From Pseudomonas hamedanensis (GTDB lineage Bacteria; Pseudomonadota; Gammaproteobacteria; Pseudomonadales; Pseudomonadaceae), in assembly GCF_014268595.2 (NCBI RefSeq), contig NZ_CP077091.1:1200501-1264500 (forward strand): a stretch of DNA of 64,000 nucleotides, written 5' to 3'. Below the pieces are notes generated by a model that worked only from the letters and a program-made list of their open reading frames with translations, ran no database searches and was not told the DNA's origin. Positions 25,772-34,935 of this stretch are shown here, piece after piece. The stretch's first letter is position 1. Every line of letters begins with the position of its first letter. The translations under genes and the position numbers were made by a program.

Positions 25772-26743
25772 TCAGGGTGCCATAGAACGAGCCATTTGCC
25801 GGCTGGCGCCGGGTGGCTGTCCGGTGATGCGCTTGAAGGCGCGGCTGAAGGCTGCCTGAGAGGTGTAGCCCAGGCGCTGCGCCACGGCCTCAATAGGCAG
25901 TCGCTCGAGACTTAGCCATTGATTGGCGAGGCGCATCCGCAGTTCAGTCACATAGCGCAGCGGGGGGATGCCGATAGTGGCCTGGAAGCGTTCCGCGAAG
26001 ACCGAGCGAGAGGTGTTACATTGCGCAGCCAGTCCCGCTACCGTCCAGTCACGCGCCGGCTCCCGATGCAAGGCCAGGAGCGCGCGGGCCAGCCTGGGGT
26101 CTCGTAACGCGGCCACCAGGCCAGAGGCGTTGCCGCAGGCGCATTCAACCCAGCCACGGACGATCATCGCTGCCACTACGTCGGCGAGACGAGCGAGGAT
26201 GCCTGCGAAGCCGATGCGTGCGGAGCGAACTTCGTGCTCCATGGTCGCGAGAATTGGCATAAGCCCAGGGTAACGCTGCCCCCTGGCATCAATCAGCATC
26301 AGATCTGGCATCAACCCGCCGAGGCCTTGCATGCTTCCGAGTTCGAACTCCATGCAGCCGCTAAAGATAAGGGTGCTGGGGCTGACTTCGGCACCAGGAG
26401 AAGCATCCACCGCGCAGACCGCCTCGCTGAGTGGGGCCGCGTCGAAGCTGCCGATGTCATGGGCGGGTACGTCCTGGCTTGAGAGAAGCTGATGGGCTTC
26501 ACCCTGGGCGATGAACACGGCGTTGCCGGCCGACAACTCGTACAAAGAGCCGTTCTGCGCACGCAGGACGGCTGTGCCGACGGCGAGGAAGTGGAAGTAA
26601 GCGTGTCCCGGTTTGGCAGCAAAACCCAGCCCGAAGGAGGGTCCGGCCTGGATGCGATGGTACTCGACGCCCCGCAGGCGCATACCGCGTAATAGTTCGC
26701 TGATGAGATCGGACGATAAGGCGAACTGATTTAGAGGTGTCAT
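25772..26743 (-). CDS. AraC-family regulator with N-terminal cupin
   Basis: About 323 residues from ATG 26743; an upstream ATG at 26788 would add 15 residues and neither has a strong RBS. The N-terminal half is a cupin-type ligand domain (HAYFHFLAVGTAVLRAQNGS, AGNAVFIAQGEAHQLLS). The C-terminal 100 residues form two HTH motifs: WTVAGLAAQCNTSRSVFAERF, then PIEAVAQRLGYTSQAAFSRAFKRITG. This is the Cupin_6 AraC group that usually regulates an adjacent exporter or oxidoreductase. It is divergent from the MFS gene 97 bp away, so mutual control is likely. Confidence 0.9.
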   Translation of the reverse strand: MTPLNQFALSSDLISELLRGMRLRGVEYHRIQAGPSFGLGFAAKPGHAYFHFLAVGTAVLRAQNGSLYELSAGNAVFIAQGEAHQLLSSQDVPAHDIGSFDAAPLSEAVCAVDASPGAEVSPSTLIFSGCMEFELGSMQGLGGLMPDLMLIDARGQRYPGLMPILATMEHEVRSARIGFAGILARLADVVAAMIVRGWVECACGNASGLVAALRDPRLARALLALHREPARDWTVAGLAAQCNTSRSVFAERFQATIGIPPLRYVTELRMRLANQWLSLERLPIEAVAQRLGYTSQAAFSRAFKRITGQPPGASRQMARSMAP

Positions 26744-26839
26744 TTCGGGGTTTCGGTCAAAAACTAAAGACTTTGCATCATAGAACATCCTGGTCTGCGT
26801 CCATAGACTTCTGGTTGAGATAATTTCCAGAGGTATTTA

Positions 26840-28093
26840 ATGATGAGTAATGGGGTGTGTGACGTTGTAGCTGATGCGCGCTTTGGCAATGAGACTGATG
26901 TCGAGCCAGCGATGCCGGCCTGGATGGCGGTATTCTCGCTGGCGATGGGCGTGTTTGGATTGTTGACGGCGGAGTACCTTCCGGCCAGCTTGCTGACGCC
27001 GATGGCCGTTGAATTGGGGGTGTCGGAGGCCTTGGCGGGGCAGGCGGTGACAGTGACGGCGATAGTGGCCCTGTTCTCCGGACTACTGGTGCCAGGCTTG
27101 ACGCGAGGGATCGACCGGCGAGTGGTATTGCTGTGTTTTTCCACGCTGATGATTGCCTCTAACTTGCTGGTGGCATTCTCCTCCAGCCTGATGGTGCTGT
27201 TGATCATGCGGATTTTGCTGGGCATCGCACTGGGCGGCTTCTGGAGCATGGCGGCGGCAGTGGCGATGCGCCTGGTGCCGGCGGCGCTGCTGCCACGAGC
27301 CCTGTCGATTATTTTCAGCGGTATTGCAGTGGGCACTGTGGTGGCGGTGCCGCTCGGCAGCTATTTGGGCGGGCTGTATGGCTGGCGCAGTGCTTTTGTG
27401 GCCGCCGCCGCCGTCGGGGTAGTGACGCTGGTTTTTCAGCTTTTCACGCTGCCGCCTTTGGCACCGCGCAGGACGGCGCGGTTGAGAACGGTGCTTGAAG
27501 TGCTGCTGCGTCCGGGCATTGCCGTGGGCATGCTGGGTTGCGTGCTGGTGCACACAGGGCACTTCGCGTTGTTCACCTACATCCGGCCGTTTCTGGAAAG
27601 CACAACCGGCGTAGGGGCAGAAGGGTTGGCGTTGATGCTGCTGGGTTTCGGCGCGGCTAATTTCGTCGGCACGCTGCTGGCTGGCTGGCTACTTGAACGC
27701 AGCCCGCGCGGGACGATGGTAATGATGCCTGCGCTGGTCGGTGTTGCAGCATTAGCCCTGGTGTTGCTGCCTGCTTCTGTGCCGTGTCAGGCGTTGTTGT
27801 TGGCACTCTGGGGCATGGCTTTCGGCGGTGTACCAGTGGCGTGGTCAAACTGGGTAGCCCGGTCGGTGCCGGATCAGGCGGAAAGTGCGGGAGGAATGGT
27901 AGTGGCCTCGGTGCAGTCTGCGATCGCTGCGGGTGCTGCTGCCGGGGGCGCTATGTTCAGTGTCAGTGGCATCGCCGGCGTATTTGTCGCCGCTGGCATC
28001 CTGATGCTGCTCGCAGCGCTGTTGATTGGGATGCGAGTCAAGGTCGAAGCGCCAAGGCACGGCGCAGGGGGGGCCCCGGTTCTGCATCTTTAA
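26840..28093 (+). CDS. MFS transporter of the arabinose/nucleoside efflux type
   Basis: A 417-residue major facilitator with twelve predicted helices. The N-terminus carries FGLLTAEYLPASLLTPMAVELGVSEA split over the first two helices, the layout of SotB/NepI/AraJ-type drug:H+ antiporters (DHA1). A loop-2 motif G-L-T-R-G-I-D-R-R matches the MFS A-motif region, and the usual 6+6 pseudo-repeat is seen. Upstream AGAGG precedes ATGATG. It is divergent from the AraC regulator. Export of a small molecule such as a drug, sugar or nucleoside is predicted; the exact substrate is unknown. Confidence 0.9.
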   Translation: MMSNGVCDVVADARFGNETDVEPAMPAWMAVFSLAMGVFGLLTAEYLPASLLTPMAVELGVSEALAGQAVTVTAIVALFSGLLVPGLTRGIDRRVVLLCFSTLMIASNLLVAFSSSLMVLLIMRILLGIALGGFWSMAAAVAMRLVPAALLPRALSIIFSGIAVGTVVAVPLGSYLGGLYGWRSAFVAAAAVGVVTLVFQLFTLPPLAPRRTARLRTVLEVLLRPGIAVGMLGCVLVHTGHFALFTYIRPFLESTTGVGAEGLALMLLGFGAANFVGTLLAGWLLERSPRGTMVMMPALVGVAALALVLLPASVPCQALLLALWGMAFGGVPVAWSNWVARSVPDQAESAGGMVVASVQSAIAAGAAAGGAMFSVSGIAGVFVAAGILMLLAALLIGMRVKVEAPRHGAGGAPVLHL

Positions 28094-28206
28094 GATGTAT
28101 GGTGACTTGTTCGGGGTCAGCGAATGGCAGCTTATGGCCGAAAGCGCGCGCAACGATGAAACCCATCGCCCTTGCTTTCACCTCGCCGATTGCTGGCCAG
28201 GTTAAC

Positions 28207-28230
28207 GGTGCCCGCCCTAAAGCGGGCACC
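28207..28230. terminator. Hairpin between convergent MFS and siderophore-receptor genes
   Basis: GGTGCCCGC and GCGGGCACC pair perfectly around a 6 bp loop. Neither side has a strong T-run, so termination strength is uncertain. Confidence 0.5.
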
Positions 28231-28264
28231 GCTTCCTGTATGGGAAAAAGTCCTCGACGCCTGC

Positions 28265-30655
28265 TTACCAGTTGTAACTCACTTTGGCGGTAATCTCGCG
28301 GCCCGGGTTGTAGAAGTTCGCGGTGCCGGAACCGACCACGTGCTGCTCATCCAGCAGGTTGCTGACGTTCACCGCAAGGTCGGTGCCCTTGGCGATCTTG
28401 TAGTTGAAGGCGGCGTCGAACAGCGTGGTGCCATCGCTTTTGCCGGAGTTGGCTGCATCGAAGTAATAAGAACCGACATAGCGCGCGCCCAGGCCAACGC
28501 TGACGTCAGTGCCGGGCACGTCGTAATAACTCCAGAGCGAAGCGGAATGCTTGGGTGCCGTGGAGAACTCATTACCCTTCAGGGAGCTGCCGTCGTACAA
28601 CGAACCGCGCAGTACCTCGGACTCCATATAGGAATAGCCACCGATCAGGCTGAGGTTCTGCGTCACCTGCGCCTTGGCCTCCAGGTCGAGGCCACGCGCC
28701 CGCGACTCGCCCACTGTCTGTTGCTCAATGATGCCGCTCGGCAGCACCACGGCGATGGTAACGTTTTCCTGAGTCAGGTCATAAACGGAGGCGGAGAACA
28801 GGGCGTCCATCCCCATCGGCGCATACTTCACGCCCACTTCGTACTGCCTGCCCGTCTGCGGTGTTACGCCAACCTGCGGCGGCGAAACGGATTCGACCAT
28901 GCTCACATAGGTGGACACCTCATCGTTGACGATATAGGTCAACGCACCTCGGTAGGAGGTTTCGGAGAAGGTGTCTTTCTCAGTGGATTGCAAACCTTTG
29001 CTGGTCAGGTCCATCGAGTCGTTGCGCACACCCCCGGTGACGATGAAGCGCTCGTAGAACGAGAGGTTCTGCTGAAGGAATACGGCCTTGGTGGTCGCGT
29101 CTCGCTTGTTGACCGCATACGGCGTGATTGAGCGTGAAACGCCCGTAAACACGGGGTTTGCAATGTCGATCGGGGCCGTCAGGGCGTAGACCGAGCTTTC
29201 CCTGGTGGTCGAATCGAGGTACTCCACGCCCACCAGGCTGCTGCTGTCGATGTTCTCGAAGCGGGCATCGTATTGCAGCATCAGATTGCCGTTGAACTGG
29301 TCGGCTTCAGTGTCTGTTCCAAACAGGTACCGGTCAACGCTAGTACCGACACGTGCGGCGCTGTCGCTGATATAAACGTAGCCAAAATCATCGGTCAACT
29401 TGCTGTAACGCAGATTGCTGCGCAGTACGAAGCCGTTGTCGAAATCATGGGTGACGTTACCGCTGAGGCTGGTGCGCTCGACATCGTGGAAGTTGTAGCT
29501 GGGCTCGCCATAAAACTTGCTGCGGTCGTACTCTTTATCCAGCGGATAACCGCCGCTGTTGGGCGAACTTTCAGTTTTCAGATAGTCCAGAATCACGGTG
29601 GCGGACGTGTAATCCGTCGGTGCCCAGGTCAGGCCGCCCATGAACAACTGATTGTCGTCCTGTGAGTGATCGTACTCGCGGTCGCTGTTTTGACCTTTGG
29701 CAGTAAAGCGCCCAGCCAGGGTTTTCTCGTCGTTCAGTGCATCCCCCACATCGATGCCTGTCTCGACATGGTCAAACGAACCGTAGGTCACATAGCCTTG
29801 GCCAAACTTCTCGAAGCGCGGCTGTTTGGTCACGAAATTCACCGAACCGCCGGGGTCCGCGGGGCCAAACAGTGTGGAGTTGGCGCCACGCAGAATCTCG
29901 ATGCGCTCATAAGCGAATGGATCTTCGCGTACGCCGCGCATCGAACTCAGGGTCAAGCCGTCACGGTAGGTGGTGGCCTGGAAGCCGCGGATCTGGAAAT
30001 AGTCGTTGCGGTCATCCGTGCCATAGAAGTCACTGACCACGCCCGGCGTGTATTGCAGCGCCTCTTCCGTGGTGCTGACGCTGCGCTGTTGCATTTCCTT
30101 GTTGGTAACGACTGATACCGATGCCGGTGTATTGAGAATGCTGGTTGCCACTTTGCCGCCAACCCAAAGCTCCTTGGCGACCACCGAGTTGGCGTCGTCG
30201 TCGGCGCTGACCCTGACCTTGGCATTGATGATGAGGGGAGCAAGGCGATAGTCCTCGACGGCCGTTGCGTCAAGCTCCAGCGGGCCGGCGGGCTTTGCTT
30301 GGGGGACCAGCAGGTAAGCATTCGGGCCTTGCAGTTCGACCTGCAATTCGCTTCCCTGTAGCAACGATGACAGCGCTGCCGACGTATCGAGCGTGCCATT
30401 CACGCCGGCCGTGGTGCGGTTCATTACACTCGATGCGTCGAAGGAAAGACTGATGCCCGCCTCGCGCGCAAAGCGGTCAAGCGCCGGCGCCAGTGGGCCG
30501 GCTGCGATGTTCCACTGCTTGACTTGATTGCTGTGGTCAGCGCCTGAGGTTTGCGCCAGCGATGGCAATGCGTAGCTGCTCACGATCAAGCCCAGAATCG
30601 CGCCGTGCAAGGCACGATTTAACGGATGGCGCTGTGAAACAGGGGACGAACTCAT
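28265..30655 (-). CDS. TonB-dependent siderophore receptor with signalling domain (FecA/FpvA/PupB class)
   Basis: A 796-residue outer-membrane receptor. Signal peptide (about 1-35), then an STN signalling domain (about 48-120: QWNIAAGPLAPALDRFAREA and the following ISLSFD). A plug follows with a TonB-box-like stretch before NTPASVSVVTNKEM, and TTEEALQYTPGVV, QIRGFQATTYRDGL, ERIEILRGANSTLFG. A 22-strand barrel ends ...ITAKVSYNW. GGAGCGAG precedes the ATG. FecR and FecI genes lie upstream on the same strand, so ligand binding should signal through FecR to the sigma factor and induce this gene. A ferric siderophore, probably a xenosiderophore, is the expected ligand; it cannot be identified here. 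Confidence 0.95.
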   Translation of the reverse strand: MSSSPVSQRHPLNRALHGAILGLIVSSYALPSLAQTSGADHSNQVKQWNIAAGPLAPALDRFAREAGISLSFDASSVMNRTTAGVNGTLDTSAALSSLLQGSELQVELQGPNAYLLVPQAKPAGPLELDATAVEDYRLAPLIINAKVRVSADDDANSVVAKELWVGGKVATSILNTPASVSVVTNKEMQQRSVSTTEEALQYTPGVVSDFYGTDDRNDYFQIRGFQATTYRDGLTLSSMRGVREDPFAYERIEILRGANSTLFGPADPGGSVNFVTKQPRFEKFGQGYVTYGSFDHVETGIDVGDALNDEKTLAGRFTAKGQNSDREYDHSQDDNQLFMGGLTWAPTDYTSATVILDYLKTESSPNSGGYPLDKEYDRSKFYGEPSYNFHDVERTSLSGNVTHDFDNGFVLRSNLRYSKLTDDFGYVYISDSAARVGTSVDRYLFGTDTEADQFNGNLMLQYDARFENIDSSSLVGVEYLDSTTRESSVYALTAPIDIANPVFTGVSRSITPYAVNKRDATTKAVFLQQNLSFYERFIVTGGVRNDSMDLTSKGLQSTEKDTFSETSYRGALTYIVNDEVSTYVSMVESVSPPQVGVTPQTGRQYEVGVKYAPMGMDALFSASVYDLTQENVTIAVVLPSGIIEQQTVGESRARGLDLEAKAQVTQNLSLIGGYSYMESEVLRGSLYDGSSLKGNEFSTAPKHSASLWSYYDVPGTDVSVGLGARYVGSYYFDAANSGKSDGTTLFDAAFNYKIAKGTDLAVNVSNLLDEQHVVGSGTANFYNPGREITAKVSYNW

Positions 30656-30771
30656 TTTCTCGCTCCAAGAAAGGACATCGGCAACTGGCCTGTATTCCGG
30701 CCTTCCTTAGAGGTCGAACGAGAATGAGAAACCACCTCATTATTTTTCAGATTGCACACGCTCTGATGGAT

Positions 30772-31752
30772 TCAGGTGGCAGCGGTTACGCTCACCCAGT
30801 AACGGGTTCGGTAATCAATGTGCAAGCGCAGTGACTGCGCGATCAGTGCCAGGACCTGATCGTTGTCGGCGAGCTGGAAGGTGCCGGAAACACGACGATC
30901 AGCGACCTCTTCGGCGCAGCGCAGTATCCCGGGACGATAACGCGACAACTCCGCGATGAAATCACTGAGGCGCATATTGCGCGCACTGATCACCCCGTCA
31001 CCCCAGCTCCATAGATCAAGGCCGTTGTCCCTGAACATTCGGGCGCCAGTTGATGTGAACAGCAGCTGATTTTCCGCCTGGACGCTGCGGCTCGCAGGCG
31101 TTTGGCTGGAGCCGGGGAACACCGTGACCGATCCTTGCTGAGCCGCGACGAGCGTGCCATCGTCACGCTCGCGGACGAGAAAGCGGGAGCTCTGAGCGCG
31201 TATGATCCCGTCACGTGATTGCACCCAGAACGGTCGCGCTTGAGGCGAGTGTTGATCCGCACCGACATTCACGATGATTTCACCACGTCGCAGGATGATC
31301 AGGCGTCGCTGGGCGTCGAAATCGCTGTCGACGGCGCTATCGCTATTGAGCTGGACAAGGCTGCCATCATCGAGCTGGAAGCGTCGTTGCTCGCCGGTGC
31401 TGCTGCGCTGTTGCGCGAACATGGCGGGTACGGGTGTGTAGTCCCGGCCGAGCCAGGCTGCCGTGCCAACAGTCGCCAATAGGCCCAGTAGCTTCAGGCT
31501 TTCCCGCCGTCGCATTCCTTGATGGGTGCCGTTAAGGGTTTGTCGGGCCAGTTGAGCTGGCACGCCTGCGAGTTCATCCCCAAGCGTTTCCACACGCTGC
31601 CACGCCAACCCATGCTCCGGGTGCTGCTGGAGCCAGTGCTCAAAAGTGCGCTGTGTTTGTTCATCGGCTTGATTGAAGCGAAGGCGCACCAGCCATTGGA
31701 TCGCCTGCTCGACAATCGCCGGATCCGGCGCCTGCGGCTCACGACTCGACAT
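30772..31752 (-). CDS. fecR: FecR-family anti-sigma/sigma regulator
   Basis: A 326-residue inner-membrane regulator. The cytosolic N-terminus (DPAIVEQAIQWLVRLRFNQA, then FEHWLQQHPEHGLAWQRVE) is the DUF4880 sigma-binding part. A membrane helix lies near residues 90-108 (LKLLGLLATVGTAAWLG), followed by the periplasmic FecR domain (FQLDDGSLVQLNSDSAVDSD) and STN-interacting end. ATG 31752 overlaps the end of fecI by 14 bp, indicating coupled translation. It carries the TonB-receptor signal to FecI. Confidence 0.94.
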   Translation of the reverse strand: MSSREPQAPDPAIVEQAIQWLVRLRFNQADEQTQRTFEHWLQQHPEHGLAWQRVETLGDELAGVPAQLARQTLNGTHQGMRRRESLKLLGLLATVGTAAWLGRDYTPVPAMFAQQRSSTGEQRRFQLDDGSLVQLNSDSAVDSDFDAQRRLIILRRGEIIVNVGADQHSPQARPFWVQSRDGIIRAQSSRFLVRERDDGTLVAAQQGSVTVFPGSSQTPASRSVQAENQLLFTSTGARMFRDNGLDLWSWGDGVISARNMRLSDFIAELSRYRPGILRCAEEVADRRVSGTFQLADNDQVLALIAQSLRLHIDYRTRYWVSVTAAT

Positions 31753-32254
31753 AACGCACGCGATAGCAGTGTTGCAGGGCCGTGGCGAGGTCGCGCTCCA
31801 CCGTCGCGCGGGAAACACCCAGCTTTTCGGCTATTTGCGCGCACGTCAGGCCGTCGAGTCGGGCCAATAAAAACGCCTGGCGAACTCTCGGTTTAAGCGA
31901 ACCGAGCATGCGGTCTATGCGCTCGAGCGCATCAAGAATCATCAGCCGGCTCTCTTCCGAGGGAACCTCGTGTTGAGGCAGCAACGTGATGCTTTCCAGG
32001 TAGGCACGTTCGAGTTCGCGACGACGATACTGATCGATCATCAGTCCGCGGGCGATACTGCTCAAATAGGCGCGTGGTTCGCGCAAGGGGCTGGACTGGC
32101 GGGATTTGAGCAGACGCACGAAGGTGTCCTGCGCCAAATCAGCTGCGTTATCGCGACAGCCAATGCGTCGGACCAGCCAGCCGTGTAACCACGAGTGATG
32201 GGTGCGATAGAGCAGCCCTAGATCTGCAGTACCTAGTGTTTCATCGCTGCGCAT
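31739..32254 (-). CDS. fecI: FecI-type ECF sigma factor
   Basis: A 171-residue ECF sigma factor. Region 2 (about 15-80) includes LLYRTHHSWLHGWLVRRIG, DNAADLAQDTFVRLL and REPRAYLSSIARGLMIDQYR; region 4 (about 115-165) includes LKPRVRQAFLLARLDGLTCA and QIAEKLGVSRATVERDL. ATG 32254 with GGGAT upstream is preferred over an earlier in-frame ATG. A Fur-box-like site sits 25 bp upstream. It should direct transcription of the adjacent receptor gene. Confidence 0.94.
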   Translation of the reverse strand: MRSDETLGTADLGLLYRTHHSWLHGWLVRRIGCRDNAADLAQDTFVRLLKSRQSSPLREPRAYLSSIARGLMIDQYRRRELERAYLESITLLPQHEVPSEESRLMILDALERIDRMLGSLKPRVRQAFLLARLDGLTCAQIAEKLGVSRATVERDLATALQHCYRVRYVES

Positions 32255-32278
32255 CGGAATCCCGGAAAGTACATAACT

Positions 32279-32297
32279 GATAATTACTCGCATTCTA
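32279..32297 (-). promoter_or_regulatory. Fur box-like site upstream of fecI
   Basis: GATAATTACTCGCATTCTA (written on the plus strand) agrees with the 19 bp Fur consensus at about 12 of 19 positions, including GATAAT and CATT. It is placed just upstream of the sigma factor gene, as expected for iron repression. Confidence 0.6.
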
Positions 32298-32416
32298 CTC
32301 GCGCGACGGGTCTCAGGTAAATACGCGGAGCTCAGTGTCCGTTTTTGGCCGAACGCTATCGTTCAGCAGAGGCTGCGAGCGAAAGAATGTAATCCTGCGC
32401 TTGGAAGATTTGAGCG

Positions 32417-32459
32417 TCTTATGTACGACAAAGCCCTGATTATCAGGGCTTTGTCGTTT
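32417..32459 (+). repeat. Right copy of the 43/44 bp direct repeat
   Basis: Same orientation and sequence as the segment after tRNA-Ser at 24124, lacking one T in the loop. It also forms a terminator-like hairpin (ACGACAAAGCCCTGA and complement). It marks the right edge of the 8.3 kb block with the hydrolase, AraC/MFS and siderophore receptor genes; the aldehyde dehydrogenase gene ends 31 bp further on. Confidence 0.85.
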
Positions 32460-32490
32460 GTTGCGGTTTAGCTTCCCCGACGCTCTGGCC

Positions 32491-33981
32491 TCAGGATGCA
32501 TCAATCCATATCGTCTTTATTTCAGTGTACTGGTCGTGCGCCCAGATCGATTTGTCGCGGCCGCTAAATCCCGATTCTTTATAGCCGCCGAACGGCGTCG
32601 AAGCGTCACCCTCGCCGAAGCAATTAACCGTGACAATCCCGGCGCGGATGCCACGCGAGAGTTTCAGTGCATGGCGCAGGTTGCCGGTGTACGCAGAGGC
32701 CGCCAGACCATAGGCAGTGTCATTGGCCAGAGCGATGGCTTCGTCTACCGTCCGGAAAGTGGTGACGCTCAAGACCGGGCCGAAGATTTCTTCCTGGAAC
32801 AGGCGACTGTCGCGGCTCACGCCATCGATAATGGTGGGCTCGACGAAAATATCGTTAGTCGTATTGCCGCCCGCCAGTACGCTGAGGTTTTCGTCCCTGG
32901 CCACGTCAAGATAAGACCGTACCTTGTCGAAGTGCGCTTTGCTGATCATCGAACCCAAGCGGTTTTCAGGGTCCAGTGGGTCGCCCATTTTCCAGTCGCC
33001 AAGATGCACCTGCACACGCTGTAACAGCTCGTCCTTGATGTCGGTATGAACGAGCAAGCGGGACGAGGCCGAGCAGTTTTCGCCCATATTCCAGAACGCA
33101 CCGTTGACCACGTGCTGGGCGACCAGGTCGATATCTTCGACATCATTCATCACGACGGCGGGGTTCTTGCCGCCACATTCGAGCACGATGCGCTTGAGGT
33201 TGGATTCGCTGGAATACTTGAGGAACAGCCGCCCGGTGTCGGTCGAACCGGTGAAGCTGACCATCGCCACGTCGGGGTGGCGCCCCAGCGGTTCGCCCGC
33301 CTCTTTGCCGCCGCCAGGCACGACGTTGAAGACACCGGCGGGAATACCTGCCTGATGCGCCAGTTCGGCCACGCGCAAGGTGCTCAGCGTGGTTTCCTTG
33401 GCCGGTTTGACCACAATCGAACAGCCTGCGGCCAGCGAAGGGCCGATTTTCCAGGCGAGCATCAGCAGCGGGAAGTTCCATGGCAACACCAGCCCGACGA
33501 CGCCAATCGGCTCGCGCACAACCATGGTGACGGCCCCGGATCCGACGGGCGCCGTCGCGTCGTAAATCTTGTCGATCAGCTCGGCGTGCCACCGCAATGT
33601 GTGGATGGTCTCCGGCACGTCGATGTTCTGGCATTCGCGAATGGGTTTGCCGCTGTCCAGGCTTTCGAGCACCGCCAGTTCATGGGCGTTGTCCTCCAGC
33701 AACCGGGCAAAACGCAGCAGTACCGATTTACGGGCTGACGGCGCCAATGAGTGCCAGCGGCCGTCTTCGAACGACTCTTTAGCCGCCGCGACGGCCTCAT
33801 CGACGTCATCGGCATTGCACGCGGCAATCTCGGTCAGGACCTGTCCAGTGGCGGGGTTGGTTGTGGTAAAGGTCTGGCCCGACTTTGCGGCGCTAAACCT
33901 GCCATTGATAAACGCTTGATGACGAAACTCAAGCGTCGCCGCCAGCTCACGGTATTGCTCTTTACTCAGCAAGTCTGCCAT
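32491..33981 (-). CDS. NAD(P)+ aldehyde dehydrogenase, PuuC/KauB-like semialdehyde dehydrogenase
   Basis: A 496-residue ALDH. The general base Glu268 (VLECGGKNP) and nucleophile Cys303 (WNMGENCSASSR) are both present, as are PWNFPLLM and FTGSTDTG. The C-terminal KSIWAHDQYTEIKTIWID block is shared with PuuC (gamma-glutamyl-aminobutyraldehyde dehydrogenase). It is the last gene of a minus-strand set; ATG 33981 is 1 bp after the DapA-family stop, with GAGGAGG inside that gene's end. In this setting it most likely oxidises a semialdehyde made by the flavoenzyme/lyase pair, for example 2-oxoglutarate semialdehyde. Class is certain, substrate is inferred. Confidence 0.9.
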   Translation of the reverse strand: MADLLSKEQYRELAATLEFRHQAFINGRFSAAKSGQTFTTTNPATGQVLTEIAACNADDVDEAVAAAKESFEDGRWHSLAPSARKSVLLRFARLLEDNAHELAVLESLDSGKPIRECQNIDVPETIHTLRWHAELIDKIYDATAPVGSGAVTMVVREPIGVVGLVLPWNFPLLMLAWKIGPSLAAGCSIVVKPAKETTLSTLRVAELAHQAGIPAGVFNVVPGGGKEAGEPLGRHPDVAMVSFTGSTDTGRLFLKYSSESNLKRIVLECGGKNPAVVMNDVEDIDLVAQHVVNGAFWNMGENCSASSRLLVHTDIKDELLQRVQVHLGDWKMGDPLDPENRLGSMISKAHFDKVRSYLDVARDENLSVLAGGNTTNDIFVEPTIIDGVSRDSRLFQEEIFGPVLSVTTFRTVDEAIALANDTAYGLAASAYTGNLRHALKLSRGIRAGIVTVNCFGEGDASTPFGGYKESGFSGRDKSIWAHDQYTEIKTIWIDAS

Positions 33982-33982
33982 T

Positions 33983-34885
33983 TCAAGCCTCCTCGACGAT
34001 GCGCGCGACGTTCGACTGCAGGGTTTTGATCACGCTCTTCAGTTCGTCCTTTTCGCAAGGTTCCAGCGGCTGCAGGGGCGCACGAACGCCACCGGCACGC
34101 AGACCGCTGAGTTCGCTGCCATGTTTGATCGATTGGACAAACTTGCCACTTTCAAGGACATCCATCAGCGGCAACATCGCCGACATGATCCGACGGCCCT
34201 TATCGAAGTTCTTCTCGATCACGCAGGCTTCGTAAAGCGCAATGTGTTCACGGGGGATGAAGTTCGAACCGGCGCACACCCAACTGCGCGCTCCCCAGGC
34301 AAAAAACTCCAGCGCCTGATCATCCCAGCCGCAGGAGATCTGGATCTGCGGATGTGCGTGAGCCAGTCGATGCAGACGGCTCATTTCGCCGGAGCTTTCC
34401 TTGATGGCAGCGATGTTCTTGCAACCGGCAATGGCTTGGAAAAATTCATCGCCCATCGCAACGCCCATGCGCGACGGATAGTTGTACAGCATGATCGGCA
34501 GCCCGGCGGCCTTGTCGACAGCAAGCACGTGGGCGGCGATCTCCTTCTGAGTAGGCAAGGCATAGGGCGGCGAGCCGACCAGAATCGCGTCAGCTTCAAG
34601 TGTCTTTGCCTTCTCGGCGAAGTACACCGAGTCTTCAGTGCGGATGCCGCCGGTGCCGACCACCAGTGGCAAGCGCCCGCCAATCACCTCTTTCGCCCGC
34701 TTGGCCACTTCCACGCGTTCCTCAGCGGTATGCGCATAGTACTCGCCGGTCGAACCGCCAATCACGATGCCGTGAACCCTGGACTCGATCAGGTACTCGA
34801 TCACGTCGGAGAAGGCCGAATAGTCGAGCTGGCCATCGGCGGATAACGGGGTAATGGCCGGGGTAAAAATTCCATCAAAGTTCAT
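33983..34885 (-). CDS. DapA-family (class I aldolase-fold) lyase/deaminase
   Basis: A 300-residue TIM-barrel Schiff-base enzyme of the DHDPS/NAL superfamily. Seen: GGSTGEYY (residues 43-50, carboxylate-binding loop), Tyr134 in YNYPSRMG, and the Schiff-base Lys162 in AAIKESSGE. TGGAGA lies 7 bp before the ATG. The cell's true DapA is normally elsewhere; relatives in catabolic clusters work as KDG/keto-deoxy-sugar acid dehydratases or as 1-pyrroline-4-hydroxy-2-carboxylate deaminase. Between a flavin oxidoreductase and a semialdehyde dehydrogenase the deaminase role fits best, but the sequence differs from the LhpC type that I remember. Confidence 0.88.
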   Translation of the reverse strand: MNFDGIFTPAITPLSADGQLDYSAFSDVIEYLIESRVHGIVIGGSTGEYYAHTAEERVEVAKRAKEVIGGRLPLVVGTGGIRTEDSVYFAEKAKTLEADAILVGSPPYALPTQKEIAAHVLAVDKAAGLPIMLYNYPSRMGVAMGDEFFQAIAGCKNIAAIKESSGEMSRLHRLAHAHPQIQISCGWDDQALEFFAWGARSWVCAGSNFIPREHIALYEACVIEKNFDKGRRIMSAMLPLMDVLESGKFVQSIKHGSELSGLRAGGVRAPLQPLEPCEKDELKSVIKTLQSNVARIVEEA

Positions 34886-34935
34886 CGTGTTTTCTCCAGG
34901 GGTTCAATGTAAAAAATACTCGGGCAACAGGAGGT

